DNA of 45,384 nt, from contig JAWLCQ010000020.1 in assembly GCA_041687095.1 (NCBI GenBank), positions 1 to 45,384 on the forward strand, read 5' to 3'. Below are positions 1 through 8,340 of this stretch, one piece after another. Position 1 is the stretch's first letter, and each line of letters opens with the position of its first letter. This DNA comes from JAWLCQ01 sp041687095 (GTDB taxonomy: Bacteria > Planctomycetota > Phycisphaerae > SM23-33). The position numbers and the translations under genes are program-made. The notes below the pieces were generated by a model. The model was not told the DNA's origin, made no database searches, and was given only the letters and a program-made list of their open reading frames with translations.

Positions 1-140
1 CAAGCGGCGTTGTTTGCCGCTTGGGGGTGCTGCGGCGTGGCAGGCTCAACACCCCCAAGCCGCGAACAGCACGCGGCTTGAGGGTGGCACCCCGCGGGGG
101 CCGTTCCGTGAACGGTTACCTTGCGCAGATACGGTCGTGC
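1..140. repeat. Composite palindromic repeat element at the left edge
   Basis: Bases 1-29 form a hairpin (CAAGCGGC...GCCGCTTG followed by GGGGGTG). Bases 50-93 hold a diverged copy in the opposite orientation, with CAAGCCGC and GCGGCTTG arms and then GGGTGGCACCCC. Bases 121-140 are TTGCGCAGATACGGTCGTGC, the reverse complement of a motif at 45323-45343. The remainder up to the gene at 241 shows no coding signal beyond its Shine-Dalgarno sequence. A related copy sits inside gspD at 28413-28443. The shared arms are seen directly; calling it one dispersed family is inference. Confidence 0.7.
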
Positions 141-240
141 CCCCCCGCCGGGATGCGCTCTTGACCCGCCCTTTGCGATTCCTTACTATTCGCTCGCTCA
201 TCGCCGTTACCCAGCGATCTGGAAGGAAAGAAGGAGCCCC

Positions 241-1482
241 ATGACGCACACCCCCGCGCCGGACGCGGTCCCGCAGGACAGCCTCCCCCCGGGCACGATG
301 CGCAAACGCCCCCGCCACCGGCGTGTCCTCGACGGGCTCGGGGTCGTGCTGGCGCTGTACTTCTTCATTGGCGCGATCAACCTGATGGGCCACGGGCTCA
401 AGACCGTCGCCAAGAACCCCGCGGCCGACACCTACCTGCGAGAGAACGTCTTCTCCCTCGCCGACCAGCCCCTGGCGGGCCTGGCCATCGGGGTGCTGGT
501 GACGGCCCTGGTGCAGTCCAGCAGTTTCACCACGGTCTTCGTCGTCGGGCTCGTGGCGAGCGGACAGCTCTCGCTCGCCGCCGCCATCCCCATCATCATG
601 GGGGCCAACGTCGGAACGTCGGTGACGAACCTGCTGGTCTCCCTGGCCAACGTCCGAAACCGCCTGGGGTTCCGGCGGGCATTGGCGGCGGCGGTGGTGC
701 ACGACATCTTCAACGTCCTGTCCGTCATCCTCCTGCTGCCCCTGGAGTTGGCGTTCGGGCTCATCTCCCGACCGGCCGCGTATATCGCCAACTCGGTGGA
801 GCACTCCGCCTTCTTCACCACGGACCCCAAGAAATTCGACGTCGTCAAGTATGCCGTCCAGCCCCTCAGCGACGCGGCCGAGTGGTTCTTCCAGGGCGTG
901 CTGCACCTGTCGGACGTGACGGCCGGGGCGATGACGGCCGTGCTGGCGCTGCTGATCCTCTTCGCCGCCCTGATCTTCCTGGTGCAGATGCTGCAGGGGT
1001 TGATGAAGGAGCGGCTCAGCGGGCTGTTCGACCGCACGCTCTTCCGCAACCCCGCCACCAGCTTCGCCGCGGGGCTCATTGCCACGGTCATGGTGCAGAG
1101 TTCGTCGGTGACGACCAGCCTGGCCGTTCCGCTCGTGGCTGCCGGGGTGCTCAAGATCCGCCAGATCTACCCCTACACCCTGGGGGCGAACATCGGGACG
1201 ACGATCACCGCGATTCTGGCCGCCTTCGCCAACGCCGCCCTCAACGCCGGGAAGGGCGAGGCGGCGATGCTGGCGGCGGCGGGGGCGCTGGGGGTGGCGT
1301 TCGGGCACCTGACGTTCAACGTCCTGGGCACGTGCGTGTTCTGGCCGCTGCAGTGGATCCCCATCTCGCTCGCCAAGGGCTACGCCAAGCTGGCGGCGCG
1401 GAGACGGGCGCTGGCGGCGGTGTATATCCTGGTGGTGTTCATTGTTGTCCCTATCCTGATGATTGTGCTGGTGAACCTCTAG
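241..1482 (+). CDS. Na+/phosphate cotransporter family membrane protein (NptA/PNaS type)
   Basis: This 413-residue polytopic protein is predicted to import phosphate with sodium across the cytoplasmic membrane. It carries the two inverted-repeat signatures of the family. The first is TALVQSSSFTT followed by IIMGANVGTSVTN at about residues 85-130. The second is ATVMVQSSSVTT followed by TLGANIGTTITA at about 280-325. The QSSS motifs line the transport site in characterised members. The ATG at 241 is preferred over an in-frame ATG at 121 because GGAAGGAAAGAAGGAG lies just upstream and the extra 40 residues look non-native. The PhoU-like gene starts 28 bases downstream, the usual partner order. 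Substrate is inferred from the family. Confidence 0.9.
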   Translation: MTHTPAPDAVPQDSLPPGTMRKRPRHRRVLDGLGVVLALYFFIGAINLMGHGLKTVAKNPAADTYLRENVFSLADQPLAGLAIGVLVTALVQSSSFTTVFVVGLVASGQLSLAAAIPIIMGANVGTSVTNLLVSLANVRNRLGFRRALAAAVVHDIFNVLSVILLLPLELAFGLISRPAAYIANSVEHSAFFTTDPKKFDVVKYAVQPLSDAAEWFFQGVLHLSDVTAGAMTAVLALLILFAALIFLVQMLQGLMKERLSGLFDRTLFRNPATSFAAGLIATVMVQSSSVTTSLAVPLVAAGVLKIRQIYPYTLGANIGTTITAILAAFANAALNAGKGEAAMLAAAGALGVAFGHLTFNVLGTCVFWPLQWIPISLAKGYAKLAARRRALAAVYILVVFIVVPILMIVLVNL

Positions 1483-1510
1483 GGCCAGCTCGGAACTGTG
1501 AGGATGAATC

Positions 1511-2194
1511 ATGTGGCGTGAACTCTGGCGAGCCCTGCGGGGCACGGACGCCTTGGCGGAGATGACGGCCGGGCTGGGCGAGATGCTCGACATCGGGCGT
1601 TGGATGTTCGAGCAGGCGTCGCGGGTGCTCGCCCGCAGCGCCAACTGGAACGAACTCGCCGACAAGCTCTACGCCGAGGACCGGCGGATCAACCAGACGG
1701 AGCGGCGGATCCGCGAGCGGATCGTCGCGCACCTGACGACGACGGGCTCGGCCGATCTCGCCCCCTGCCTCGTCCTCATGAGCGTCGTCAAGGACGCCGA
1801 GCGCATCGGCGACTACTGCAAGAACATCTTCGAGGTCGGCAAGCTCTACACCCGCGAGTACACCCACCCCGAGTTCGCCAACCCCCTCGACGAGATCCGC
1901 ACCGGCGTGCTGCCCCTGTTCGCCCAGGCGAAGCAGGCGTTCATGAGCGGGGACCGCTCCCTGGCCAACGAGGTCCTCACCAAGGCCGACACCTACGTCC
2001 AGAACTGCGAGCAGATCGTCCGCCAGCTCCTGAGCGTGCACGAGAGCATCGCCCCCGACGAGGCCGTCGCCTACGTCCTCCTCGCCCGCTTCTACAAACG
2101 CGTCGCCGCCCACCTCTCCAACATCGCCACCAGCGTCGTCTCCCCCGTGCCCATGCTCGACTTCAAGCCCGGGAAGAAGAACAACGACCCGTAG
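1511..2194 (+). CDS. PhoU-domain protein
   Basis: This 227-residue, all-helical, soluble protein is predicted to regulate the adjacent Na/Pi cotransporter. It opens with a short amphipathic segment (MWRELWRALRG) and then shows PhoU-like helical bundles. A hallmark-like stretch is LVLMSVVKDAERIGDYCKNIFE at about residues 90-110; the acidic residues and DAERIGD resemble the metal-binding E/DxxxD pattern of PhoU. It lies 28 bases after the transporter and probably shares its transcript. Its 3' end overlaps the convergent metallo-beta-lactamase-fold gene by 32 bases. It could equally be called a DUF47/PhoU-like protein. A role in phosphate signalling is inference from family and position. Confidence 0.82.
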   Translation: MWRELWRALRGTDALAEMTAGLGEMLDIGRWMFEQASRVLARSANWNELADKLYAEDRRINQTERRIRERIVAHLTTTGSADLAPCLVLMSVVKDAERIGDYCKNIFEVGKLYTREYTHPEFANPLDEIRTGVLPLFAQAKQAFMSGDRSLANEVLTKADTYVQNCEQIVRQLLSVHESIAPDEAVAYVLLARFYKRVAAHLSNIATSVVSPVPMLDFKPGKKNNDP

Positions 2195-3380
2195 GTGACA
2201 GCGTGAGGCCCTCGCCCCAGGACAGGACCGCGCACGTCGTGGCGTGGGCGGGCGATCCGTTCCCGTGCGGGGGCAGCCCCTGCCGCTCCAGGTCCCGGAA
2301 CGTGAACCCGTACCCGCACCGCAGCGACACGATGTGGCCCAGCTCGTTCTCGTGCCCCGTGACGATCAGTCGAGGCCGCAGCCGCTTCGCCAGCGTCCCG
2401 TACCCCGCCCAGCAGTTCACCAGGGCCACGTCCACGCGGCGGTCGTCGGTGAGGTGCTCGTACGCCCGCAGTGCGGTGTTGTCGCCCGTGTGCACCACGC
2501 GGTAGCCGTCCACGTCGACGACGTTGACGTAGTTGGGCACGAAGAACCGCTGCCGCCCCAGGATCGTCCGCACGCCCACGGACCCGACCTGGAGCGAACG
2601 CTCCTGGGCATGGTGCGAGCGGATCACCCCCGCCTCGCCATGGGCCGCCCGCGAGCGCGGGGGCAGGACCACCGGCTTGCCGGCCTGCAGCATCCGCCTG
2701 ATGAGTCCCTCGTGCTGATGGTCGTAGTGGGCGTGGGAGATGACGAGCACGTCCAGCGCCTCCACCAGCCGCCGCATCTGCCCCGCCCGCAGCCCCGCCC
2801 GCACCTTCACGCCCGGATGGATGTCGAACCCCACGCAGGCGTTGGGCGTGCGGACCACGAAGCCCATGTTGTACAGCTTCCACACCCGCAGGCGGCCATC
2901 GTTGGGCGCGGCGGCGATCTCGTCGATGGCGTTGCGGATGAAGCGGCCGTAGAAGTGCGTCACCTCCTTCCGCCAGACCTCTCCGTCGCGGACGTGGAGG
3001 GGGTAGTCCAGCAGGTGCAGGACATCGCGGCGGATGCCCCACGACTCGTGGGAGTAGGGGTGGCGTTCGAGGGTGTCGGCGACCAGGCGGAGGGTCTCGC
3101 CGATCCAGGCGTGGCGATCGGAGGCGGCGGCGTCGCGCTCGGCGGCGAGGGCGCAGGCGGTTCCGAACTCGGTCCCGTCGTGCTGCAGGGACAGGCGGAG
3201 CAGCGCCCGGCGGGCCAGGCGGCGCATGACGGGCTTGACGGCTCCGGTGTGGCGCGAGGGGAAGGCGAAGAACGCCTCCCGCGCCAGCCGCACGGGCATG
3301 CAGTCCATCCACCGCTGTGGGGCCCGGCCCAGCGCGGTGATCTCATCGACCGGTGTGTCTATGTCGAAGAATACGTCCAT
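2163..3380 (-). CDS. Metallo-beta-lactamase-fold hydrolase with N-terminal extension
   Basis: This 405-residue protein has an N-terminal helical region of about 190 residues without a recognised family, followed by a metallo-beta-lactamase fold. The metal-binding motif is SHAHYDHQH (HxHxDH) in the middle of the protein. Later candidate metal ligands are in VHTGDN and TGHENELGH, resembling UlaG/RomA-like enzymes. The start at 3380 (MDVFFDIDTP) is chosen over 3446 because the extra 22 residues are Cys/Arg-rich and non-native. No signal peptide is visible, so it is probably cytoplasmic. Its stop lies inside the 3' end of the convergent PhoU gene. The substrate cannot be read from sequence; N-acyl-phospholipid or lactone hydrolysis are possibilities. 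Confidence 0.8.
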   Translation of the reverse strand: MDVFFDIDTPVDEITALGRAPQRWMDCMPVRLAREAFFAFPSRHTGAVKPVMRRLARRALLRLSLQHDGTEFGTACALAAERDAAASDRHAWIGETLRLVADTLERHPYSHESWGIRRDVLHLLDYPLHVRDGEVWRKEVTHFYGRFIRNAIDEIAAAPNDGRLRVWKLYNMGFVVRTPNACVGFDIHPGVKVRAGLRAGQMRRLVEALDVLVISHAHYDHQHEGLIRRMLQAGKPVVLPPRSRAAHGEAGVIRSHHAQERSLQVGSVGVRTILGRQRFFVPNYVNVVDVDGYRVVHTGDNTALRAYEHLTDDRRVDVALVNCWAGYGTLAKRLRPRLIVTGHENELGHIVSLRCGYGFTFRDLERQGLPPHGNGSPAHATTCAVLSWGEGLTLSPTGRCSSSRA

Positions 3381-3490
3381 GTCGGTCCTTGCTCGTATGC
3401 CGGGAAGGCGGGAGGAACAACAGCACCCCCCCGCCCGAGACTGCATAGTACGAAAGATGACCCCGCCAACTCAAGAGAAGCTGTAGCGAT

Positions 3491-3516
3491 TGTGCGGGGT
3501 GTGCGGGGTGTGCGGG
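3491..3516. repeat. Nonamer tandem repeat in a divergent promoter region
   Basis: TGTGCGGGG is repeated almost three times in tandem between two divergently transcribed genes. It could be a protein-binding array or a slippage-prone tract; nothing nearby decides this. Confidence 0.6.
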
Positions 3517-3530
3517 TAAAGTGCCCCCCC

Positions 3531-3544
3531 GTTTCGGCCGAAAC
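3531..3544. promoter_or_regulatory. Perfect 14-bp palindrome, candidate operator
   Basis: GTTTCGGCCGAAAC is a perfect palindrome in the roughly 256-base gap between the divergent metallo-beta-lactamase gene (start 3380) and the GspB-like gene (start 3637). Its length and symmetry fit a dimeric repressor site. No matching regulator is in the window, so the function is inference. Confidence 0.35.
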
Positions 3545-3636
3545 AGATCCTGACGGTGCGCGGACCCCGCCGCGCCCCCGCCGCATCGACGCCCGACCGA
3601 TTGCCCAGGCAGCCCCGAGACCCAGGAGTCCCGCAC

Positions 3637-4050
3637 GTGGTGAGCCCGACCCAGAACGCCCCCAAGCGGACCGAGGCCCGAAGGCGCCTCCGCGCCCTCC
3701 CCCACGAGAGCATCCCATGGCGAACGCTGCTGGCGGTGCTGGCGTTGGCGGGGGCGGGGCTGTGGCTCTCGCTGCAGCATCACGGCCTTGCGGGGCCTGC
3801 CCGGTTCCGCGAGGCCGCGTCGAGCGGGGCAGTGACGGCGAGGGCGGGGATCGGGGGCGACCCGCACCGCCCCCGACCGGTGCTGCGGGTGAACGGCATC
3901 CTCACGGGGCGGGGCGGAAAGGGGCAGGTGCTGGTCAACGGCGAGATGCTCTCGGTGGGCGACACCGTCGAAGGCGCGCGGGTGGTCGACATCACGCCGC
4001 ACTCGGTCACCTTCGAGTTCGCGGGGGAACGGTTCACGCTGGGGATGTGA
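3637..4050 (+). CDS. Membrane-anchored protein with GspB-like C-terminal domain
   Basis: This 137-residue protein has a basic N-terminus, one transmembrane segment (TLLAVLALAGAGLWLSL, about residues 28-44) and a short extracytoplasmic part. The C-terminal 50 residues (LRVNGILTGRGGKGQVLVNG, then SVGDTVEGARVVDI and a closing VTFEFAGERFTL) resemble the C-terminal beta domain of GspB and PilP-like secretion proteins. In those systems the protein links the inner-membrane platform to the secretin. The start is GTG at 3637 or 3640, with AGGAG 8 bases upstream; an upstream ATG at 3556 gives a Pro/Arg-rich extension and is less likely. The T2SS operon lies elsewhere in the window, so partnership with it is inference. 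Confidence 0.6.
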   Translation: MVSPTQNAPKRTEARRRLRALPHESIPWRTLLAVLALAGAGLWLSLQHHGLAGPARFREAASSGAVTARAGIGGDPHRPRPVLRVNGILTGRGGKGQVLVNGEMLSVGDTVEGARVVDITPHSVTFEFAGERFTLGM

Positions 4051-4110
4051 GGCGGGTGTGGCCGATTCTCGGTGGGACCCCGACGAGTACTCGCACCTGC
4101 TGGATGCGCG

Positions 4111-4285
4111 CCAAATCCGAAACCCGAAACAAATCCGAAGCACGAAACTCCAAATCCCAAACGGGTCCCCCAGTGCGCCGGACCCCCTGGCACTCGGAGA
4201 GCGCGCACGGTGCGCAGCGGTTTGGGATTTCGCATTTTCGGTTTTGAGTTTGTTTCGCATTTCGTGCTTCGGATTTCGGATTTGG
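4111..4285. repeat. Large AT-rich imperfect inverted repeat
   Basis: The left arm (4111-4162) is built from CCAAATCCGAAA, CCGAAGCACGAAA and AAATCCCAAAC. The right arm (4220-4285) holds the same words in reverse complement (GTTTGGGATTTCG, TTTCGTGCTTCGG, TTTCGGATTTGG). Composition is strikingly AT-rich against the GC-rich surroundings. It occupies much of the 462-base gap between the GspB-like gene and the DUF362 gene. It could form a long stem. It belongs with the AAATCCG-type repeats near 39.0 and 40.5 kb. Confidence 0.75.
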
Positions 4286-4399
4286 ACCGATGAGGGCGCT
4301 GCGATCGGTCACAATCCCCTCCTCGCATAGCGTTCCCCTCTTTCGGTCACACCCATGTGAGGCCCGGGGATTGTCCGGGCATTGTCGGGGATCGGCCGG

Positions 4400-4405
4400 T
4401 ATAAT
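4400..4405 (+). promoter_or_regulatory. Candidate -10 box (TATAAT) upstream of the DUF362 gene
   Basis: A perfect TATAAT stands out in GC-rich DNA 108 bases before the DUF362 start. A well-spaced -35 is not seen: TTGTCC lies 23 bases upstream and TTGTCG only 12. It is offered as a weak sigma-70-like candidate. Confidence 0.35.
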
Positions 4406-4512
4406 CTGCGTGGGTAATCACGGTCCGAATCCGCTTTCGGCCGGATCGGCGAGGGCGCGGGGTGCGCGTCCATGCCGGTCGCGTCCGGGGGCGGATCCAT
4501 AAGGAGGACCCC

Positions 4513-6810
4513 ATGCACAGCGACGAGCGGCCGTGCGCGGACTCCGCGCATCCCCAGTCCCCTGCTGCTGCCTCGCCCCCGGTTCGCCGCCTCCTGCCGT
4601 TCCCCCTCGCGCGGTGGGTCTTCCCGCTGCTGGGGCTGGGGGCGTTGCTTTGGTTCCTCGTCCGCGTCCTGCCCAAGCCCTCCCGCGCCGCCTACCCCTG
4701 CCAGCGGGCGGCGTTCCCGATCGCGTCGGCGTTCGTGCTGTGGGTGGCGGGGGTGCTGGGGGCGGCGGTGGCGTGGGCAAGGGCGCGGCGGCTGTCGCGG
4801 GCGGCTCGGCCGGTCCGAGCGGCGGCGCTGGCGGTGACGGCGGCGGCGCTGCTCCTGTTCGCCCTCACCCGCCTGCCGCTGTCGGTCTCCCCGGCCAACA
4901 CCGTGCAGTGGACGCCCAGCGACTCGCCCCTCACCCCCATCGGGCAGGCCCAGGGCCTCCACCCGGGGCGCGTGGTCTGGGTCCACGACCCCGCCGCCAC
5001 CAGTTGGTCGGCGGCGGCCGGCACGCGATGGTGGGAGAACGCCTACACCGACCAGGCAGTCGTGGACCGCATGGTCTCCGACGCCCTGCAGTGGCTCACC
5101 GGGGAGGCCACCGACGCCGCCGCCTGGGCCGCCATCTTCCGCTCGCACAACCGCGCCCACGGGCGGGGGGACGTGGGATACCAGAGCGGCGAGAAGATCG
5201 CCATCAAGCTCAACCTCAACACGGTCAGCAACCAGGGCACCCCGGGGACGGCGACCTTCAACACCCCGCAGGTGGTGTCGGCGGTGCTGCGGCAGTTGAT
5301 CAACCACGCCGGAGTCCCCGGGGCGAACATCACCCTCTACGACGCCTCCCGCCCCATCCCCGCCCCCATCTACGACGTCGCCAACCCCCTGGGCGTCAAG
5401 TGCGTGGACAAGAGCGGCGGCAACGGGCGGATCCTCGCCACCCCGGACGAGGCCGCCCCCATTCACTTCGCCGCCGGGGCGGACCTGCTGAACAACGGCA
5501 GCTTCTACCCCCCCACCTGCGTGACGGGCGCGGCGTACCTCATCAACGTCCCCGTCCTCAAGGGGCACAACCTTGCGGGCGTGACGGTGAGCGGCAAGAA
5601 CCACTTCGGGTCGATCTGGCAGCCCGACGGGGGGTTCACTCCGGGCAAGGGCATCCACAAGTACATCCGCGCGTACGACGGAACCTTCTGGCCGGAGTTC
5701 CCCGGGCGCCCCATGGGCAGCTACAACGCCTTCGTGGACATCATGGGCCACGCCCAGCTCGGGGCCAAGACCCTCCTCGTCCTCGTCGACGGGCTGTACG
5801 GGGCGGCGAACCAGTCCTCCGTCCCCGCCAAGTGGCAGTCCTCCCCCTTCAACAACGACTGGACCTCGAGCCTCATCCTCTCCCAGGACGCCGTCGCCGC
5901 CGACTCCGTCACCGTCGACATCCTCACCAACGAGCCCACCATCACCTCGGTGGTCTACGGGACGCTGGACAACTACCTCCACGAAGCCGCCCTCGCCCAC
6001 GCCCCGCCCTCGGGCACGGTCTACGACCCCGAGGGCGACGGGACCCGCCTCGCCTCGCTGGGCGTGCACGAGCACTGGCGCAGCGCGAGCGACCGGCGGT
6101 ACTCGCGGAACCTGGGGATGGGCGAGGGGATCGAACTCCTCACGGCCGCCCCGTCGCCCGTCGTCGGGCGCCACGTGTTCTACAATGCCTCGCGGTTCGA
6201 CGGGGGCAACCCCGCCGCCGACCTCGACGACGACTCCGCCATCGCCCCCGACAAGCACGCCCTGCTCCCCGGGGGCGTCGCGAGCTTCCGCAACTACACC
6301 AGCTACGCCGGGGGGATCAACGGGATCATGATCGACATCAAGGGCCTCCCGGGCGTCCCGACGCTGGACGACTTCGAGTTCCGCGTGGGCAATGACAACA
6401 CGCCCGACGGCTGGGACGCGGGGCCCGCCCCCGCCATCTCCGTCCGCGAGGGCGGGGGCGCCGGCGGGTCCGACCGCGTCACGCTCGTCTGGCCCGACGG
6501 GGCCATCCGCAACGCGTGGCTCCAGGTGACGGTCAAGGCCTCGCCCCGCACGGGCCTGACGACCCCCGACGTGTTCTACTTCGGCAATGCCGTGGGCGAA
6601 ACAGGCGACACCGCCGCCCACGCCCAGGTCAACGCCACCGACCTCGCCGCCGTCAAGGCCGACCCCCACACCCTCAAGAACAACCCCGCGGACCTCACCA
6701 ACCGCTGCGACTTCAACCGCGACGGGCGCGTCAGCCCCACCGACTTCGCCCTCGCCCGCCGCAACGCCACGACCCCCGAGACAGCCTTGCGGCTGATTAC
6801 CGCCCCGTGA
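4513..6810 (+). CDS. Membrane-anchored DUF362 protein with dockerin-like C-terminus
   Basis: This 765-residue protein has three hydrophobic helices near the N-terminus (about residues 33-52, 66-88 and 96-115), then a long extracytoplasmic DUF362 domain. Its hallmark is GEKIAIKLNLNTVSNQGTP followed by TPQVVSAVLRQLINHAG and ITLYDAS. A second DUF362 segment (INVPVLKGHNLAGVTVSGKN) contains conserved His and Asn. The last 60 residues read as a dockerin/EF-hand-like pair (NATDLAAVKAD and DFNRDGRVSPTDFALARRN). AAGGAGG at 4501 fixes the ATG at 4513. The PEP-CTERM gene, which also has a dockerin-like tail, follows after 17 bases and is probably co-transcribed. The function of DUF362 in such proteins is not established. 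Confidence 0.8.
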   Translation: MHSDERPCADSAHPQSPAAASPPVRRLLPFPLARWVFPLLGLGALLWFLVRVLPKPSRAAYPCQRAAFPIASAFVLWVAGVLGAAVAWARARRLSRAARPVRAAALAVTAAALLLFALTRLPLSVSPANTVQWTPSDSPLTPIGQAQGLHPGRVVWVHDPAATSWSAAAGTRWWENAYTDQAVVDRMVSDALQWLTGEATDAAAWAAIFRSHNRAHGRGDVGYQSGEKIAIKLNLNTVSNQGTPGTATFNTPQVVSAVLRQLINHAGVPGANITLYDASRPIPAPIYDVANPLGVKCVDKSGGNGRILATPDEAAPIHFAAGADLLNNGSFYPPTCVTGAAYLINVPVLKGHNLAGVTVSGKNHFGSIWQPDGGFTPGKGIHKYIRAYDGTFWPEFPGRPMGSYNAFVDIMGHAQLGAKTLLVLVDGLYGAANQSSVPAKWQSSPFNNDWTSSLILSQDAVAADSVTVDILTNEPTITSVVYGTLDNYLHEAALAHAPPSGTVYDPEGDGTRLASLGVHEHWRSASDRRYSRNLGMGEGIELLTAAPSPVVGRHVFYNASRFDGGNPAADLDDDSAIAPDKHALLPGGVASFRNYTSYAGGINGIMIDIKGLPGVPTLDDFEFRVGNDNTPDGWDAGPAPAISVREGGGAGGSDRVTLVWPDGAIRNAWLQVTVKASPRTGLTTPDVFYFGNAVGETGDTAAHAQVNATDLAAVKADPHTLKNNPADLTNRCDFNRDGRVSPTDFALARRNATTPETALRLITAP

Positions 6811-6827
6811 CGCGAAAGGGACCGCAC

Positions 6828-8105
6828 ATGCACCCGCACCGCTCTATCCTCCTCCTGATCGCCCCACTGCTGCTCGCCGCCCTGCCCGTCGCGGCCGTCC
6901 CGCTCATCGACGTCGGGACGCACTACGTCCAGCCCAACAGCGCCGCCGAAACCATCCAGCTCTCCGTGCAGGGCGGGGACCTCGTGGATGGGCTGGAGCT
7001 GATGCTCCAGATCGGCGGGGGCCACGCGGGCCCCACCCTCCAGGCCGTGGACATCCTGGGGGGAACGATCTTCGCGGGCAACAACGACGGGCTCTTTCCG
7101 GGCAGCTACGTGGACACCTGGGACGCCTACGTCGGGACCAACACCGCCGCCGATCCCGTGCCCGCCAGCGGGCTCATCGCCACCATCACCGTGCGGACCG
7201 TCGGGCTCTCGGCGGGCATGTACTCGCTGAGCCTCACCAGCGCGTTCGAGGGCGCCACCAACTTCGCCGGAACCCCCGCCACGCTCATCGACGGGGTGAT
7301 CATCATCAGCAGCGAGGTCCCCGGCCCCGCCCCCCGCGTCTGGGACGGTGGGGGCGACGGACTCGACTGGTACGACCCGCGCAACTGGTCCCCCGATGGC
7401 GGACCGGAGCCCGAGGACGACCTGACAGTCTCGGCCGGGGCGCCGACGACGGAGGCGGCCGTCATCATCGACGGCGGATCGCTCACGCTGAGTTCCGCCT
7501 CCGCCACCGCGACGCTCGGTCCGCTGACCGTGACGGACAGCGGGTCGCTGACGATCAACGGGGGCACGTGGGTCATGAGCGGGAGCGGGCAGACCAGCAT
7601 CCTCGCCCCCTCCGCGGACTTCGCCCTCACGGGGGGCGGGAGCGTGGACCTGCGCGGCAACCGCCTGGTGATGCGGGACTCGGGCGACGGGAATGCCCTG
7701 GCGGCCCAGATGATCGGCTGGATCGAGACCGGCTCGGTCGGATCGTCCGACGTGACGCTCGGCAAGGCGGTGGGGTTCCGCCGCGACGCGATGGCCCACG
7801 AGGTCATCGCCGCGTTCACCTGGCTGGGCGACGCGGACTGCGACTTCGACGTGGACCTCGACGACCTGACGCTCCTGGGCACGTTCTACGGACAGAGCCA
7901 GGGCGCGCGGTGGGACCTGGGCGACTTCAACGGGGACGGCAGAGTGGATCTGGACGACCTGACGCTCCTGGGCACGTTCTACGGGCGGACGAGCGCGGGC
8001 CCGCACAGCATTCCCGAACCGGCGGTGAGCGGGCTGCTGCTGCTCGGAGCGGCGGGTCTCCTCCGCGTGCGCGGATCTTCCGCGCGTGCGCGGCGGGTCT
8101 CCTGA
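6828..8105 (+). CDS. PEP-CTERM secreted protein with dockerin-like repeats
   Basis: This 425-residue protein has an N-terminal signal peptide (SILLLIAPLLLAALPVAA) and a beta-rich, cohesin-like first half (VGTHYVQPNSAAETIQLSVQ). A second beta region follows (about 170-320) with the VWDGGG...WYDPRNWSPDG motif of autotransporter-like repeats. A duplicated EF-hand/dockerin-like unit comes next (DADCDFDVDLDDLTLLGTFY and DFNGDGRVDLDDLTLLGTFY). It ends in a PEP-CTERM sorting signal (IPEPAVSGLLLLGAAGLLRVR plus a basic tail). PEP-CTERM proteins are processed by exosortase/archaeosortase-type enzymes; none is in this window. AAAGGGA upstream supports the ATG at 6828. The stop lies within a hairpin at 8089-8114. 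Confidence 0.85.
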   Translation: MHPHRSILLLIAPLLLAALPVAAVPLIDVGTHYVQPNSAAETIQLSVQGGDLVDGLELMLQIGGGHAGPTLQAVDILGGTIFAGNNDGLFPGSYVDTWDAYVGTNTAADPVPASGLIATITVRTVGLSAGMYSLSLTSAFEGATNFAGTPATLIDGVIIISSEVPGPAPRVWDGGGDGLDWYDPRNWSPDGGPEPEDDLTVSAGAPTTEAAVIIDGGSLTLSSASATATLGPLTVTDSGSLTINGGTWVMSGSGQTSILAPSADFALTGGGSVDLRGNRLVMRDSGDGNALAAQMIGWIETGSVGSSDVTLGKAVGFRRDAMAHEVIAAFTWLGDADCDFDVDLDDLTLLGTFYGQSQGARWDLGDFNGDGRVDLDDLTLLGTFYGRTSAGPHSIPEPAVSGLLLLGAAGLLRVRGSSARARRVS

Positions 8106-8114
8106 CCCGCCGCG
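8089..8114. repeat. Perfect hairpin overlapping the PEP-CTERM stop codon
   Basis: CGCGGCGGGTC and GACCCGCCGCG form a perfect 11-bp stem around a TCCT loop, with the gene's TGA in the loop/right-arm boundary. No T-tract follows, so it is more likely a repeat element than an intrinsic terminator. A sibling lies at 8237-8260. Confidence 0.7.
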
Positions 8115-8236
8115 TCCTGGAACGCTCGAAGGCGCTCCGCGACAGCGTAAGTTGATCCCCCGAATCGCGGCGGCCGCCGCCGCGAAGGGACCGCCGACAT
8201 AACGCTTACGCGGAAGGATCACTCGCCTTCCCGGAC

Positions 8237-8260
8237 GCCGCGGGTCAGGAGACCCGCGGC
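8237..8260. repeat. Second GGGTC-loop-GACCC hairpin
   Basis: GCCGCGGGTC and GACCCGCGGC pair perfectly around an AGGA loop. It shares core and geometry with the hairpin at 8089-8114 in reverse orientation. AGCAGACCCGCCGC at about 8281 is a further fragment. The gap 8106-8340 otherwise shows only a GC-rich stretch and no gene. Confidence 0.65.
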
Positions 8261-8340
8261 GCAGAGGCGTGTTGCGAGTCAGCAGACCCGCCGCACAGAA
8301 GTGCGCGGACACAGACGGGCAGCAGGAGCAGACGAGCGAG

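Noticed and set aside
46..1665. Long minus-strand frame opposite the Na/Pi cotransporter
   Set aside because: Low-complexity Arg/His/Gln-rich translation. The plus-strand frames carry the QSSS transporter motifs and PhoU signature.
2244..4247. 667-codon plus-strand frame over the metallo-beta-lactamase-fold gene
   Set aside because: It is antisense to a protein with an intact HxHxDH motif and has no domain-like content.
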